The notes: a model not told the origin generated them from the sequence alone. 64,000 nt of DNA from Alphaproteobacteria bacterium (GCA_020638555.1 JACKII010000003.1:468369-532368); one strand, 5' to 3'. Counted from the stretch's first letter, positions 27,820-37,162 are shown. Numbers and translations are program-made.

Positions 27820-29124
27820 TCAGGGCCCGACCATGTAGCGGACCGGCATCAGCACCAGGTCCGGCACCGCCGTGATGATGGCAATGCTCATCAGCATCAG
27901 CAGGAAGAACGGCATGGCCGCCCGCGTCACCTGCAAAATGTCCCGCCCGGTCATCCCCTGGAGCACGAACAGGTTGAAGCCCACCGGCGGCGTGATCTGG
28001 GCCATCTCGACGACGATCACCGTGAAAATGCCGAACCAGAGCATGTCGATGCCCGCACTCTGCACCATGGGCAGCACCACCGCCGCGGTCAGCACCATCA
28101 TCGAAACGCCGTCGAGAAAGCAGCCGAGAAAGATGTAGAGCACCGTCAGCAGCACGATCAGCATGGTCGGCGACAGCTGCCAGGCCTCGACATAGCCGGC
28201 CAGCACCCGCGGCACGCCGGTGAAACCCATGGCGATGGAAATGAAGGCGGCGGCCACCAGGATGAAGCCGATCATGCAGGATGTCCGCACCGCGCCCATC
28301 AGGCTCTCCATGAAGGACTGCCGCGAGAGCGAGCCGGTGAAGAATGCCAGGGCGAGCGCGCCGAGCACGCCGACCGTCGCTGCCTCCGTCGGCGTCGCAT
28401 AGCCGCCATAGATCGAACCCAGCACCACGAAGATCAGGCCCATGACCGGGAACAGCAGCCGGGAGGCCTTCAGCTTCTCGGCGAAGCTGACCCTTGTGTC
28501 GGGGGCGGGGGCGATGGCCGGGTTCAGCTTCGCCCGCACCATGACATAGGCCATGAAAATGCCGATGATCATGATGCCCGGCACCACGCCGGCGATGAAC
28601 AGGCGCGAGATCGACTGCTGCGCCACCACGCCATAGACGATCAGCATGATCGACGGCGGGATCAGCAGGCCCAGCGTGCCCGAGCCCGCCAGCGTGCCGA
28701 TGGCCAGGGTCTCGTCATAGCCGCGCTTGCGCAGTTCCGGCATGCTCATCCGCCCGACCGTGGCGCAGGTGACGGCGCTGGAGCCCGCCACCGCCGCCAT
28801 CACGCCACAACCGACGATGTTGACGTGCAAAAGGCCGCCGGGCAGCCGCGCCACCCAGGGGGCGAGGCCGCGAAACATGTCGGACGAAAGCCGGGTGCGG
28901 AACAGGATCTCCCCCATCCAGACGAACAGCGGCAGCGCCGTCAGCGCCCAGTTCCAGCTGGCATCCCAGACCGTGCTCGCCAGCAGCGAGCCGGCCGGTG
29001 CGGGCGAAAACACGGCCAGGGCGACGAAGCCGACCCCCATCAGCGTCGGCGCCACCCACAAGCCGGTGGCGAGCAGCCCGAGCAAAAGGCCGAACAGAAT
29101 GAGCGAAACGAGACCGGCGTCCAT
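27820..29124 (-). CDS. dctM: TRAP transporter large permease (DctM)
   Basis: 434-residue DctM/DedA-like permease with about 12 membrane segments and the family patterns IPPSIMLIVYGVVA, ATVGVLGALAL and ITPPVGFNLFVLQG. It forms the sodium-coupled translocation unit of a tripartite transporter with the small permease and the periplasmic binding protein encoded upstream. Its ATG overlaps the dctQ stop codon by one base (TGATG), showing translational coupling. The downstream gene is a PuuE-like deacetylase. Confidence 0.95.
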   Translation of the reverse strand: MDAGLVSLILFGLLLGLLATGLWVAPTLMGVGFVALAVFSPAPAGSLLASTVWDASWNWALTALPLFVWMGEILFRTRLSSDMFRGLAPWVARLPGGLLHVNIVGCGVMAAVAGSSAVTCATVGRMSMPELRKRGYDETLAIGTLAGSGTLGLLIPPSIMLIVYGVVAQQSISRLFIAGVVPGIMIIGIFMAYVMVRAKLNPAIAPAPDTRVSFAEKLKASRLLFPVMGLIFVVLGSIYGGYATPTEAATVGVLGALALAFFTGSLSRQSFMESLMGAVRTSCMIGFILVAAAFISIAMGFTGVPRVLAGYVEAWQLSPTMLIVLLTVLYIFLGCFLDGVSMMVLTAAVVLPMVQSAGIDMLWFGIFTVIVVEMAQITPPVGFNLFVLQGMTGRDILQVTRAAMPFFLLMLMSIAIITAVPDLVLMPVRYMVGP

Positions 29125-29669
29125 CAGAGCGCATCCTCCACATGGGCGCCCGCTTCCAGATGCCCTTCCGCCTCGGCCAGTTCGGCCGGGTCATAGGTGG
29201 CGGGCAGGCCGCGCACCAGCGCCACGAACTCATCGACCAGGGCAATCAGCAGGCAGAGCGCCCCCAGCGCCATGGCGGAGCGCGGAATCCAGAAGGGAAT
29301 GGCCAGCAGGCCGGGGCTGATATCCCCGAATTTCCAGGAAAAATAGACGAGGTCGAACGACCAGTAGCAGAAATAGCCGACCATGGCGGCGAACAGGCCG
29401 ACGGCCCAGAGATTGAGCCCCCGGCGCAGCCCGCCGCGGGCGAGGCGCGTGAACAGCGTCACCCGGATATGGGCGCCCTGCCGGTAGGTGTGGGCGAGGC
29501 CGAAAAAGGTCGTCGCCGCCAGCGCAAACCCGGCCGTCTCCGTCGAGTCGATGGCGACGCCGAAAAAGCGGCCGCAAATCTGCGCGATGATGGTCAGCGC
29601 GATCAGGGCGAGAAACACGGCGGCCAGATAACCGCTCCAGCGATACAGGCGGTCGAGCGCGATGCGCAT
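29124..29669 (-). CDS. dctQ: TRAP transporter small permease (DctQ)
   Basis: 181-residue four-helix membrane protein of the DctQ family (begins RIALDRLYRWSGYLAAVFLAL; contains CGRFFGVAIDSTETAGFALA). It pairs with DctM. It lies 95 bases after the binding-protein gene and overlaps dctM by one base. No unusual residues are seen. Confidence 0.92.
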   Translation of the reverse strand: MRIALDRLYRWSGYLAAVFLALIALTIIAQICGRFFGVAIDSTETAGFALAATTFFGLAHTYRQGAHIRVTLFTRLARGGLRRGLNLWAVGLFAAMVGYFCYWSFDLVYFSWKFGDISPGLLAIPFWIPRSAMALGALCLLIALVDEFVALVRGLPATYDPAELAEAEGHLEAGAHVEDAL

Positions 29670-29764
29670 GCGGAAATACCTCGAAACGGGGGCGAAGGAG
29701 GCGCCGGCCGGAGCCAGGCACGGGCGGAAACCGCCCGCCCGCGCCCGGCTCCGTCACGTCTCCG

Positions 29765-30730
29765 TCACTTCAGCGCGACATAGCGGTCGAGCACCGCAAT
29801 CGCCTCGGGGCTGGCGGTCTCGCGCCAGGTTTTCATCATCTCGGCCCCGATCTCCTGCATCCGGTCGATCACGTCCGCCGGCGCCTTGGCGACGGTCATG
29901 CCGTGATCGGCCAGCACCTTCATCTGCTCCGCGGTGGTGGCGGCGCTCATTTCCCAGCCGCGCAGTTCCGCGTGCCGGGCGGCGGTGAGGATCGCGGCCT
30001 GGTCCACCGGGGAGAGCGCCTCGAAATAGCTCTTGCCGACCACGACCGCGTTCTTGGAGAAGATCGCGCCCGCATAGGTGAAATGGTCGGTGTTGTCCCA
30101 GGCCTGGATGTCGATACCGGTCTGCGGGCTGGTGAACAGCGCCTCGATCAGGCCGGTGGAGAAGGCCTGCGGGATTTCGGCAAACGGCAGGATCGTGGCA
30201 TTGAAGCCCAGCATCTCGCCCATTTGCTGCGTCGCCGTCGAATAGATGCGCAGCTTCTTGTCCTTGAAGTCCGCCACGCTCTTCACCGGCACCTTGGTGT
30301 AGAAGCCCTGGCCCGGCCACGGCGCGTAATAGAGGATTTTCAGCCCCTGCGCGTCGAAGATCTTGTCGAAATAGGCCTTCTGCAGGTCCTTCAGCAGCCA
30401 GGCATGGGCATAGTCGCCGGCGATGAAGGGCAGGCCGGCCAGAATGTACATCGGGTCCTCGTTGCCATAGACGCCCAGACGGATCTCGCCGATCGGGATC
30501 TGGCCCCGCTGCAACGCCGTCTTGATCGCGTCCAGCTTGATCAGCGTGTCATTGGGGTTGAGCTTGATGTCGACGGACGAGGTGGTCTTCACCTCGTCGA
30601 TGAACATGCGGATGTTCTTGGTGTGGAAATTGCTGTCCGGATAGCCGGACGCCATGATCCAGTCCGCGGCACCGGCCGGGGAGGACAACAGGACCGCCAG
30701 GGCGGCCAGGACGAAACGCATTCGGAGCAT
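29765..30730 (-). CDS. dctP: TRAP transporter substrate-binding protein (DctP)
   Basis: 321-residue periplasmic binding protein. A signal peptide covers about residues 1-22 (cleavage after PAGA), followed by the TRAP two-lobe fold; FKDKKLRIYSTATQQ (about 160-174) contains the conserved Arg that holds a substrate carboxylate in the family. It is the first gene of the dctPQM-puuE operon. The ligand should be an organic acid; its identity is not readable. ATG 30730 is preferred because the signal peptide starts there. Confidence 0.93.
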   Translation of the reverse strand: MLRMRFVLAALAVLLSSPAGAADWIMASGYPDSNFHTKNIRMFIDEVKTTSSVDIKLNPNDTLIKLDAIKTALQRGQIPIGEIRLGVYGNEDPMYILAGLPFIAGDYAHAWLLKDLQKAYFDKIFDAQGLKILYYAPWPGQGFYTKVPVKSVADFKDKKLRIYSTATQQMGEMLGFNATILPFAEIPQAFSTGLIEALFTSPQTGIDIQAWDNTDHFTYAGAIFSKNAVVVGKSYFEALSPVDQAAILTAARHAELRGWEMSAATTAEQMKVLADHGMTVAKAPADVIDRMQEIGAEMMKTWRETASPEAIAVLDRYVALK

Positions 30731-30979
30731 GAAGCTGGCTTCCTTCCGTCGGGAGTCTGGTCGATGGCCGGTTGCTGTCGCCGGCCGTCGACGCGCCCTC
30801 GGGTCAGAGCAAATTTCGTGCCAAGTCCGGCCCGTCTCCCGGACCGCACCATCGGGCCGTCGCCTTGCCGCATTTTTGGGCACCCACCGCGCGGCGACTG
30901 GGTGATCTCCAAGCAGTTGCAGCGGGTTGCCGTAGGCGGGCGGCGCCAGGGCCCAAAGGCCCCGGCGCCAAACCGGCCG
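30731..30979. other. intergenic region upstream of dctP
   Basis: No credible coding sequence, hairpin or operator was found. It should contain the promoter of the dctPQM-puuE operon; a clear hexamer pair was not recognised. Confidence 0.4.
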
Positions 30980-31246
30980 CTAGAGCAAGTTCTTTTCCCA
31001 CTGGCGCCGTCCTCGCGAATGCAGGGGACCATGCCTGAGAGACCAAGACAGAGTCCTGCGTCGCTCGAGCGGGTTCTTTTCCCGCTGGCTTACCACCCCA
31101 TCTCCCCTGTCCTCGCGGAAGCGGGGACGCACGCCTGAGAGACCCATACAGAGTCCGTGTCCTGAGAGACGCTCTCAGGCATGGGCTCCCGCTTGCGCGG
31201 GAGAGGGGGCAGGAGAGTGGCTCAACCATTGCCGAAAGCGCCCTAG
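30980..31246. mobile_element. two palindromic MITE-like elements, one truncated by the other
   Basis: A first copy begins in CTAG at 30980-30983 with GAGCAAGTTCTTTTCCCACT and breaks off near 31058. A full copy follows from about 31059 (GAGCGGGTTCTTTTCCCGCT) to the CTAG at 31243-31246. That final CTAG contains the TAG stop codon of the convergent 684-residue gene. The centre of the full copy carries the facing motifs CGCCTGAGAGACC and TCTCAGGCATGGGC. Confidence 0.75.
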
Positions 31247-33297
31247 TTCTGTGTCGGGCGGTAGCAGAACGACAGCGGGTATTCCTCGTAGCGCACGGTG
31301 CCGTGGAAATTGTTCGCGCCCGGGGAGAAATTCCCCACGATGGTGCGATCCCAGGCCCGCATTTCGATCGTGTACCCGCATTCCACCGGCAGTTCCGAAG
31401 ACCCGGTGGCGGCCTGATGCGCGGCCGTCAGGTCGAAGGTCGACAACAGCACCGCCGTGTCGTTCGGCGGCTGCGTGCCCGTGAGACTCAATTCCGGCCG
31501 GTCCGAACCGTCATTGTCGAAGACGTTATCGACCGACGGCGCAATCGCGTGCCAGCCGACGGCATTGCCTCCGGCCCACCGCAGCGTGTAGCGCCAGAAG
31601 TGGGAGTCGCGGGCGCGCCCCAGCAGGTCGAGCACGACGCTGCCGGGATCGCCCTCCACCTTGCAATCGTTGACGGTCAGGCCGGAGCCGGCCGCCGCCG
31701 CCAGGGTCATGCTGATATCGCCGGAGAGCGGCATGTCCTTCGAAACCGGCAGGTCGTAGTTCGTGTTGTCGAGCCGGATCTGAACCGGCGGGCCGACGAA
31801 TGTCGGCACCGCGGCGCCGATTTCCCGCATCACGATGCGGAAGCGCACCATCACCGGCGGATCGGTCGGGTTCAGCCCGGTGGCCAAGGCACCGGAATCC
31901 CAGACGGCGAGGCTTTCGTTGTCGCCGTACGAGCATTCGTCCCAGCGGCGATAGTCGCTCAGTTCGAACCAGCCGCCCGGCTTCGGGTCGTAGATGTCGT
32001 TCGGTGCGCCGAGCGGGCAATCCAGGATCATCGGGTTCGGGTTGGCGTCGACCTTGCGCGACCAGTTCGCCGGCACCGTCAGGGTGTTCGGATCGCCGAT
32101 CGCCGGAAAGCCGGAGCCATCGTCAAGCTCGACCCGGTATTCGAAGTTGGCGTAGTCGGGACAGCTCACGGCACTCGGCAACGCACCCTGGATGCGGATG
32201 TCGTGGCCGAACGGACGGTCGGACAGGCCGCCCGACATGGCCAGGCCCGTCGCGAAATTGATGAAGCCGACCGGAACCTCGCTGATATCGGTGATGACCG
32301 GCGAGGCACAGGCGATGTCCGCCAGGTCCAGATGCAGGGCGTCCAGCCCCAGGTCGAAGGTCGGTGGGGACAGCGATTTCAGCAGGTCGAAATTCTTGTA
32401 GCGCACGTTCGGCCCGGGCGTCAGCACGTCGCCGTCCGTGAACGCAACCCGTGCCCGTCCGTCCACCTCGGTGGACAGCAGTTCGGCGACCCCGTTGGTG
32501 CGCGGGTCGAGGCCCAGCGTGTAGGCGTCCAGCCCGAAATCCGCGCCGCGCACCGGAATGCCGGCCGGCAGGTTCGGCAGCAGATCGGCGTGGGACCGGA
32601 AAATGGCCCCGGTCGCGGCCGACAGCAGGTCGCCGTCGATGAAGGCGGGGGCTTTCGGGACAGGCGCCGTGCCCTCGGTCGAGAACAGGATGTCGACCTT
32701 GAACTTGCGCAGGATCTCGGCCAGCAGGCCCGGATTGGAGGCCAGCCGCTCGCGCCCGGCCTCGCTGACGGCTTTCAGCGCTTCCAGCAACCGCTCCTGG
32801 TTGCCGACGAACGAGACCGCGTCCAGACCGATATCGTAGCGCGGTTGCAGCTTGGTCTGCGCCAGCAAGGCCGCGTTCGGAATAATGAGGCCGTTCAGGA
32901 ACGGCACGGTGCTGATGAACAACAGGTCGCCGGCGGTGAACTGGCCGTGGATCGAGTCCAACTCGGTCGAAAACGCCAGGGTTTCGCGCTTCTCGCCCAG
33001 AGCGGCGACCGCGTCCAGGCCGAGATCGGTTTCGGGAATGTCGAACCGCCGCAACAGTTGCGCATTGCGCAGACAGACGGTCGTCTGGCCGCTGCCGGGA
33101 TCGAAATTCAACAGGTCGCCGTCCGATACGATCGGATTGCCGTCCGGCGCTTCGCCACGCTGCATGGTGAAGTCTTCGGAGGTGGAAAACAGCATGCCGC
33201 GGCAACGGGGAATGATCGACTGCGCGCCGGCGGTGATCGGCACCGCCATCGCCGCCGCCAGTATGGCGGACGCGAGCAATGGTCTGCGAACTCTCAT
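31243..33297 (-). CDS. secreted protein of unknown function with four internal repeats
   Basis: 684 residues with a signal peptide (about 1-25, cleavage after TAGA). I do not recognise the family. The N-terminal half contains four related units, each with an F/L-STE or FSTS motif, then DGDLL or a variant, then a closing D-x-GLDA: DLGLDA at 91-96, DIGLDA at 155-160, DFGLDA at 253-258 and DLGLDA at 315-320. The unit length of about 50-65 residues and the paired strand-like patterns suggest a beta-propeller or solenoid. The C-terminal half looks like a separate beta-rich region with several Cys and Trp. It is presumably exported. Upstream DNA is strikingly A+T-rich, and the stop codon lies in a mobile-like element. 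Confidence 0.85.
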   Translation of the reverse strand: MRVRRPLLASAILAAAMAVPITAGAQSIIPRCRGMLFSTSEDFTMQRGEAPDGNPIVSDGDLLNFDPGSGQTTVCLRNAQLLRRFDIPETDLGLDAVAALGEKRETLAFSTELDSIHGQFTAGDLLFISTVPFLNGLIIPNAALLAQTKLQPRYDIGLDAVSFVGNQERLLEALKAVSEAGRERLASNPGLLAEILRKFKVDILFSTEGTAPVPKAPAFIDGDLLSAATGAIFRSHADLLPNLPAGIPVRGADFGLDAYTLGLDPRTNGVAELLSTEVDGRARVAFTDGDVLTPGPNVRYKNFDLLKSLSPPTFDLGLDALHLDLADIACASPVITDISEVPVGFINFATGLAMSGGLSDRPFGHDIRIQGALPSAVSCPDYANFEYRVELDDGSGFPAIGDPNTLTVPANWSRKVDANPNPMILDCPLGAPNDIYDPKPGGWFELSDYRRWDECSYGDNESLAVWDSGALATGLNPTDPPVMVRFRIVMREIGAAVPTFVGPPVQIRLDNTNYDLPVSKDMPLSGDISMTLAAAAGSGLTVNDCKVEGDPGSVVLDLLGRARDSHFWRYTLRWAGGNAVGWHAIAPSVDNVFDNDGSDRPELSLTGTQPPNDTAVLLSTFDLTAAHQAATGSSELPVECGYTIEMRAWDRTIVGNFSPGANNFHGTVRYEEYPLSFCYRPTQN

Positions 33298-33713
33298 AGG
33301 GCATCCTCCTTATGATCCCGGGGATCGATCCCGTTCGGTTGGAGCGGGCGGGTCGCCGCCTGACGCCTGCAACAGTCCTTGGGTTCCGAGCGATTAAAGG
33401 GATGGCTTTTGGCCCGTCACGTGACGAGCCCGACCATGGCTCCAACCAAACATTCGATAAGTATACACAAATTTTTGGTGCAATTAAGGCAATTTTTACA
33501 ATTTGAACCAATTCCAACAGTCGCTCGCAAACATTACATTTGTATTTTTATAACTGAATAGGAATGACTACCGACTTGCCGGAAAATGCCTCGCCCCACC
33601 GCAAATCCCTGCGCAACAGCGTCTGCGGCACGCGGTCAGAAGGGCGATGGACCGACAAAAGCCGAACCCGTTAGGATCGGGCGGAATACGATTGCACGAG
33701 GAAAGGCCGTCCC
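33298..33713. other. A+T-rich intergenic region
   Basis: 416 bases between divergent genes, containing a stretch from about 33441 to 33565 dominated by A and T (for example CAATTTTTACAATTTGAACC). This is unlike the surrounding DNA. A candidate -10 box TATACT lies on the minus strand at 33460-33465, facing the 684-residue gene. No credible gene is visible. It may be a promoter with upstream activating DNA or a remnant of transferred DNA. Confidence 0.55.
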
Positions 33714-34553
33714 ATGCATGTTCGCCCCACCGGCGCCGCCGTCGGCGCCGAACTCCAAGGACTGAATCTGGCAGATGGCTGGGACGACGCCACCGCCGCC
33801 GCCATCCATGCCGCGCTCGACGAATACGGCGTGCTGGTCCTGCGCGACCAGACGCTGACGCCGGAGCGGCAACTCGCCTTCACCCGCGTCTTCGGCGAGC
33901 CGGAGGTCAATTTCAACGCGCTTCGCTTCGGCGTCGACGGCAGCCCGCAAATCTATCGCATTTCCAACATCACGGAGAACGGCCAGCCGATCGGCACCCG
34001 GCGCGCCGGTGAGACCTGGCACACCGACATGAGCTATGCCCGGCACCCGGCCAAGGCGACAATGCTCTATGCGGTGGAGGTGCCGCAGTTGCACGGCCTG
34101 CCGCTGGGCGGCACCTGCTTCGCCAACGCGCGCGCCGCCTATGACGCCCTGCCGGCCGCAACGCAGGCGGCCATTGCCGGCCTGAAAGGGGTGTTCGATT
34201 TCCGCGGCCGCAAGCGCTCCTCCCCCGTCAGCGCCGAGGACATTGCGAAATACCCGCCGGTCGAACACCCGATCGTGCGCACCCACAAGCGCACCGGCCG
34301 CAAGAGCCTCTATATCGTCCGCGACGACTGCACCGGCATTGTCGGCCGGTCCGCGGCGGAAAGCCGGGCGCTGATCGAGGGGCTGGCCGACCACATCGTC
34401 AAGCCGCAATTCGTCTACCAGCACCAGTGGCAGGTGGGCGACGTGGTGGTGTGGGACAACTGCACCGTGCAGCACCGCGCCGTGGTCGACTACGACCTGC
34501 CGCAACGCCGCCTGATGTGGCGCACCACCGTGCGGGGCGAGGTGCCGGTCTGA
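33714..34553 (+). CDS. TauD/TfdA family Fe(II)/2-oxoglutarate dioxygenase (second copy)
   Basis: 279-residue dioxygenase with the iron ligands His103 and Asp105 (TWHTDMSYA) and His254 (TVQHRAVVDY), and a likely 2-oxoglutarate Arg in RRLMWRTTV. It is only distantly similar to the protein at 18048-18875. Substrate is unknown. It is divergent from the secreted repeat protein gene and convergent with the GST gene, 25 bases away. Start ATG 33714 follows GAGGAAAGG. Confidence 0.92.
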   Translation: MHVRPTGAAVGAELQGLNLADGWDDATAAAIHAALDEYGVLVLRDQTLTPERQLAFTRVFGEPEVNFNALRFGVDGSPQIYRISNITENGQPIGTRRAGETWHTDMSYARHPAKATMLYAVEVPQLHGLPLGGTCFANARAAYDALPAATQAAIAGLKGVFDFRGRKRSSPVSAEDIAKYPPVEHPIVRTHKRTGRKSLYIVRDDCTGIVGRSAAESRALIEGLADHIVKPQFVYQHQWQVGDVVVWDNCTVQHRAVVDYDLPQRRLMWRTTVRGEVPV

Positions 34554-34578
34554 CCGCCTCGCCCCGCCGGGGTGAGGA

Positions 34579-35202
34579 TCAGACCGCCTGCACGTCCAGG
34601 CCGCGCTGCACGGCCGGGCGGGCGCTCATGCCGTCGAACCAGCGCTTGACGTTCGGCAGGCGGTCCCAGGGCAGGTCGACCCATTCATAGCGCACGGTCC
34701 AGGGATAGACAGCGATGTCGGCAATCGAATAGTCGCCGCAGATGAAGTCCTTGCCCTCCAACTGCTTGTTCAGCACGCCATAGAGCCGGTAGGTCTCGTC
34801 GGTGTAGCGCTTGATGCCATAGGGCACCTGCTCCTTGGCGGCGCGGCGGAAATGGTGCGCCTGACCCTGCATCGGGCCGACGCCGCCCATCTGCCACATC
34901 AGCCATTGCAGCACCTCATAGCGCTTGCGCGGCTCCGCCGGCCAGAGCGGGCTGCCGGTCTTTTCCGCCAGATAGATCAGGATCGCGCCGGACTCGAACA
35001 GCGAGAACTCGCCGCCGCCGGGGCCATCGGTGTCGACGATGGCCGGGATGCGGTTGTTCGGCGCGATCTTCAGAAACTCCGGCTTGAACTGCTCGTCCTT
35101 GCCGATGTCGACCGGGTGCCACTCATAGGGGATGCCCAATTCCTCCAGCATGATGGAGATCTTGCGGCCGTTGGACGTGTTCCAGGAATAGAGATGGATC
35201 AT
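34579..35202 (-). CDS. glutathione S-transferase family protein, YfcG/YghU-like
   Basis: 207-residue GST with an N-terminal thioredoxin-like domain and a helical C-terminal domain. It resembles the nu class (YfcG, YghU), which act as glutathione-dependent disulfide reductases: Thr9 and Asn11 in NTSNGRK take the place of a catalytic Tyr/Ser/Cys, and IAPNNRIPAIVD plus LFESGAILIYLAEK form the glutathione site. Start ATG 35202 begins directly at the first strand (MIHLYSWN). It is divergent from the aspartoacylase-like gene. Confidence 0.9.
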   Translation of the reverse strand: MIHLYSWNTSNGRKISIMLEELGIPYEWHPVDIGKDEQFKPEFLKIAPNNRIPAIVDTDGPGGGEFSLFESGAILIYLAEKTGSPLWPAEPRKRYEVLQWLMWQMGGVGPMQGQAHHFRRAAKEQVPYGIKRYTDETYRLYGVLNKQLEGKDFICGDYSIADIAVYPWTVRYEWVDLPWDRLPNVKRWFDGMSARPAVQRGLDVQAV

Positions 35203-35338
35203 GGCTGGGTTTGCCTTCCTGCGCGGTTCGAAACTGCCGGTAACAGGCGTCGCACGCACCCGCCGCCAAGTCAATTGCGGCCGCGGCCCCGGCGCTTATG
35301 ATAACCGCTTGCATCCCGCGAGCGGCCGAGCCCATCCG

Positions 35339-36286
35339 ATGACCTTCGACACCCCCATTGAATTCGCCTGGCCGGACATCAGGCGCTATGCCGACGGCAA
35401 TACGGGCATTCCCTATGTCTGGAGGTTCGACAGCGGCCAGCCGGGCCGGCATGTGATGGTGAACGCCGTCACCCATGGCAACGAGTTGTGCGGCGCGGTG
35501 GCCGTCGACCTGCTGTTCAAGCTGCGCATCCGGCCGAAACGGGGCCGCCTGACCCTCGGCTTTGCCAATCATGCGGCCTACAACCGGTTCGACCCGCAAA
35601 ACCCCTGGGCGACCCGCCAGGTGGAGGAGAACTTCAACCGGCTCTGGGTCGAGGAGCGGCTGGACGGACCCGAGGACAGCCTGGAATTGCGGCGCGCACG
35701 GGAAATGCGGCCGGTGTTCGACGCCGTGGACGACCTGCTCGACATTCATTCCATGTCGACCGAAAGCCCGCCGCTGACCCTGTTCTGGGGCAATGCGAAG
35801 GAGCAGGACGCCTACCGCCGCACCGGCTATCCGGCCCATGGCATCGGCGGCCCAGTGCACGACCCCGGCAAGCGCATTATCGAATACACGCCGTTCAACG
35901 ACACCGGCAACGACAAGACCGCGCAACTGGTCGAGTGCGGCCAGCACTGGGCCGACTACACGCGCAAGGCCGCCATCGACACCGCCTTTCGCTTCCTGGT
36001 CGCCATGGGCACAATCGATGCGGCGGACGCGGCCCCGCACCTGCACGACCGCAACCCGCCGGCGCCGCGCGTGCTGGAGGTGACCCACGGCATTGCCGCC
36101 AAGACCGACCGTTTTGCCTTCGCCGCCCCCTATAAGGGGCTGGAGACCATCGCGGCGGCCGGCACGGTCATCGCCCATGACGGCGATGCGCCGGTCGCCA
36201 CCCCCTATGACGATTGCGTCCTGGTCATGCCGAACCACCGCGCCGGCAAGGGCCAGCGGGTGCTGCGCCTCGCCCGGCCGGTCTGA
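35339..36286 (+). CDS. succinylglutamate desuccinylase/aspartoacylase family protein
   Basis: 315-residue zinc carboxypeptidase-fold amidase (M14-like AstE/AspA family). The zinc ligands are recognisable as HGNE (about residues 48-51) and the later His in DIHSMST (about 138). Such enzymes remove acyl groups from N-acyl amino acids, for example N-acetylaspartate or succinylglutamate. A DMT permease starts 18 bases downstream, suggesting an operon in which one imports or exports a related compound. The exact substrate is unknown. Confidence 0.87.
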   Translation: MTFDTPIEFAWPDIRRYADGNTGIPYVWRFDSGQPGRHVMVNAVTHGNELCGAVAVDLLFKLRIRPKRGRLTLGFANHAAYNRFDPQNPWATRQVEENFNRLWVEERLDGPEDSLELRRAREMRPVFDAVDDLLDIHSMSTESPPLTLFWGNAKEQDAYRRTGYPAHGIGGPVHDPGKRIIEYTPFNDTGNDKTAQLVECGQHWADYTRKAAIDTAFRFLVAMGTIDAADAAPHLHDRNPPAPRVLEVTHGIAAKTDRFAFAAPYKGLETIAAAGTVIAHDGDAPVATPYDDCVLVMPNHRAGKGQRVLRLARPV

Positions 36287-36304
36287 CGGGCGCCGCAGAA
36301 CCCC

Positions 36305-37162
36305 ATGAACCGCGACAATCTCCGCGGCGCGCTGTGGATGGCGGTGGCGGCCTGCTGCTTCGTCACCATGGGCGTCGCCGCGCGCGAACTGCATCTGCGC
36401 GGCATGAACACGCCGAACATCATGGTCTGGCGCAGCGGTTGCGGCCTGATCCTGTCCAGCCTGCTGATCCTGCTGACCGGGCGGCTGTCGCAATTCCGCA
36501 CCCGCCAGGTCAAGGGCCATGTGGTGCGCAACAGCGTGCATTTCGTCGGCCAGTTCGCCTGGTTCTACGCCCTCGGCCAGTTGCCGCTGGTGCTGGTGAC
36601 CAGCCTGAACGCCACCGTGCCGCTCTGGGGCGCGATCTTCGCGCTGTTCTACCTGAAAGAGCGGGTGACGACGCAGCGCCTCGTGGTGATCGGCCTGGCC
36701 TTTGCCGGCGTGCTGATCATCCTGCGGCCCGGCTCTGTGCCGATCCACCCCGCCGCCCTGGTCTCGCTGATCGGCGCCATGGGCTATGCCGGCGCCGCCA
36801 TCCTGGCGAAGCAACTGACCCGCCAGGACAGCGCGCTGACCGTGGTGTTCTGGATGATGCTGCTGCAACTCCCCATGGCCTTCGCCCTGGCCATCTGGGA
36901 CTGGACCTGGCCCACCTGGGGTTTGGTGGATTTGCTGTGCATCGCCGTCGTCGGCTCCACCGGCGTGCTGGCGCATTTCGCCATGGCGACCGGGCTGAAA
37001 AAAGCGGATGTCAGCGTCGCCATGCCGGTCAGCTATATCCAGTTTCCGCTGGTGGCCGGCCTGGGCTTTGCCCTCTATGGCGAGGTGCCAAGCGTCTATG
37101 TCGCCATCGGAACGGTGCTGATCGTTACGGCCAATTGGTATAACATCGTTCGGCGCGGCTGA
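36305..37162 (+). CDS. DMT family transporter (EamA domains)
   Basis: 285-residue membrane protein with ten predicted helices in two EamA repeats of five. The second helix-rich half includes SLIGAMGYAGAAILAKQL, and VSVAMPVSYIQFPLVAGLGF near the end is typical. These permeases usually export amino acids or metabolites. It is 18 bases downstream of the aspartoacylase-like gene, so the two are probably cotranscribed. Confidence 0.9.
   Translation: MNRDNLRGALWMAVAACCFVTMGVAARELHLRGMNTPNIMVWRSGCGLILSSLLILLTGRLSQFRTRQVKGHVVRNSVHFVGQFAWFYALGQLPLVLVTSLNATVPLWGAIFALFYLKERVTTQRLVVIGLAFAGVLIILRPGSVPIHPAALVSLIGAMGYAGAAILAKQLTRQDSALTVVFWMMLLQLPMAFALAIWDWTWPTWGLVDLLCIAVVGSTGVLAHFAMATGLKKADVSVAMPVSYIQFPLVAGLGFALYGEVPSVYVAIGTVLIVTANWYNIVRRG

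Noticed and set aside
33298..33713. Small reading frames in the A+T-rich region
   Set aside because: Frames of 60-64 codons exist but have no ribosome binding sites or protein-like composition, and the region fits a promoter area better.
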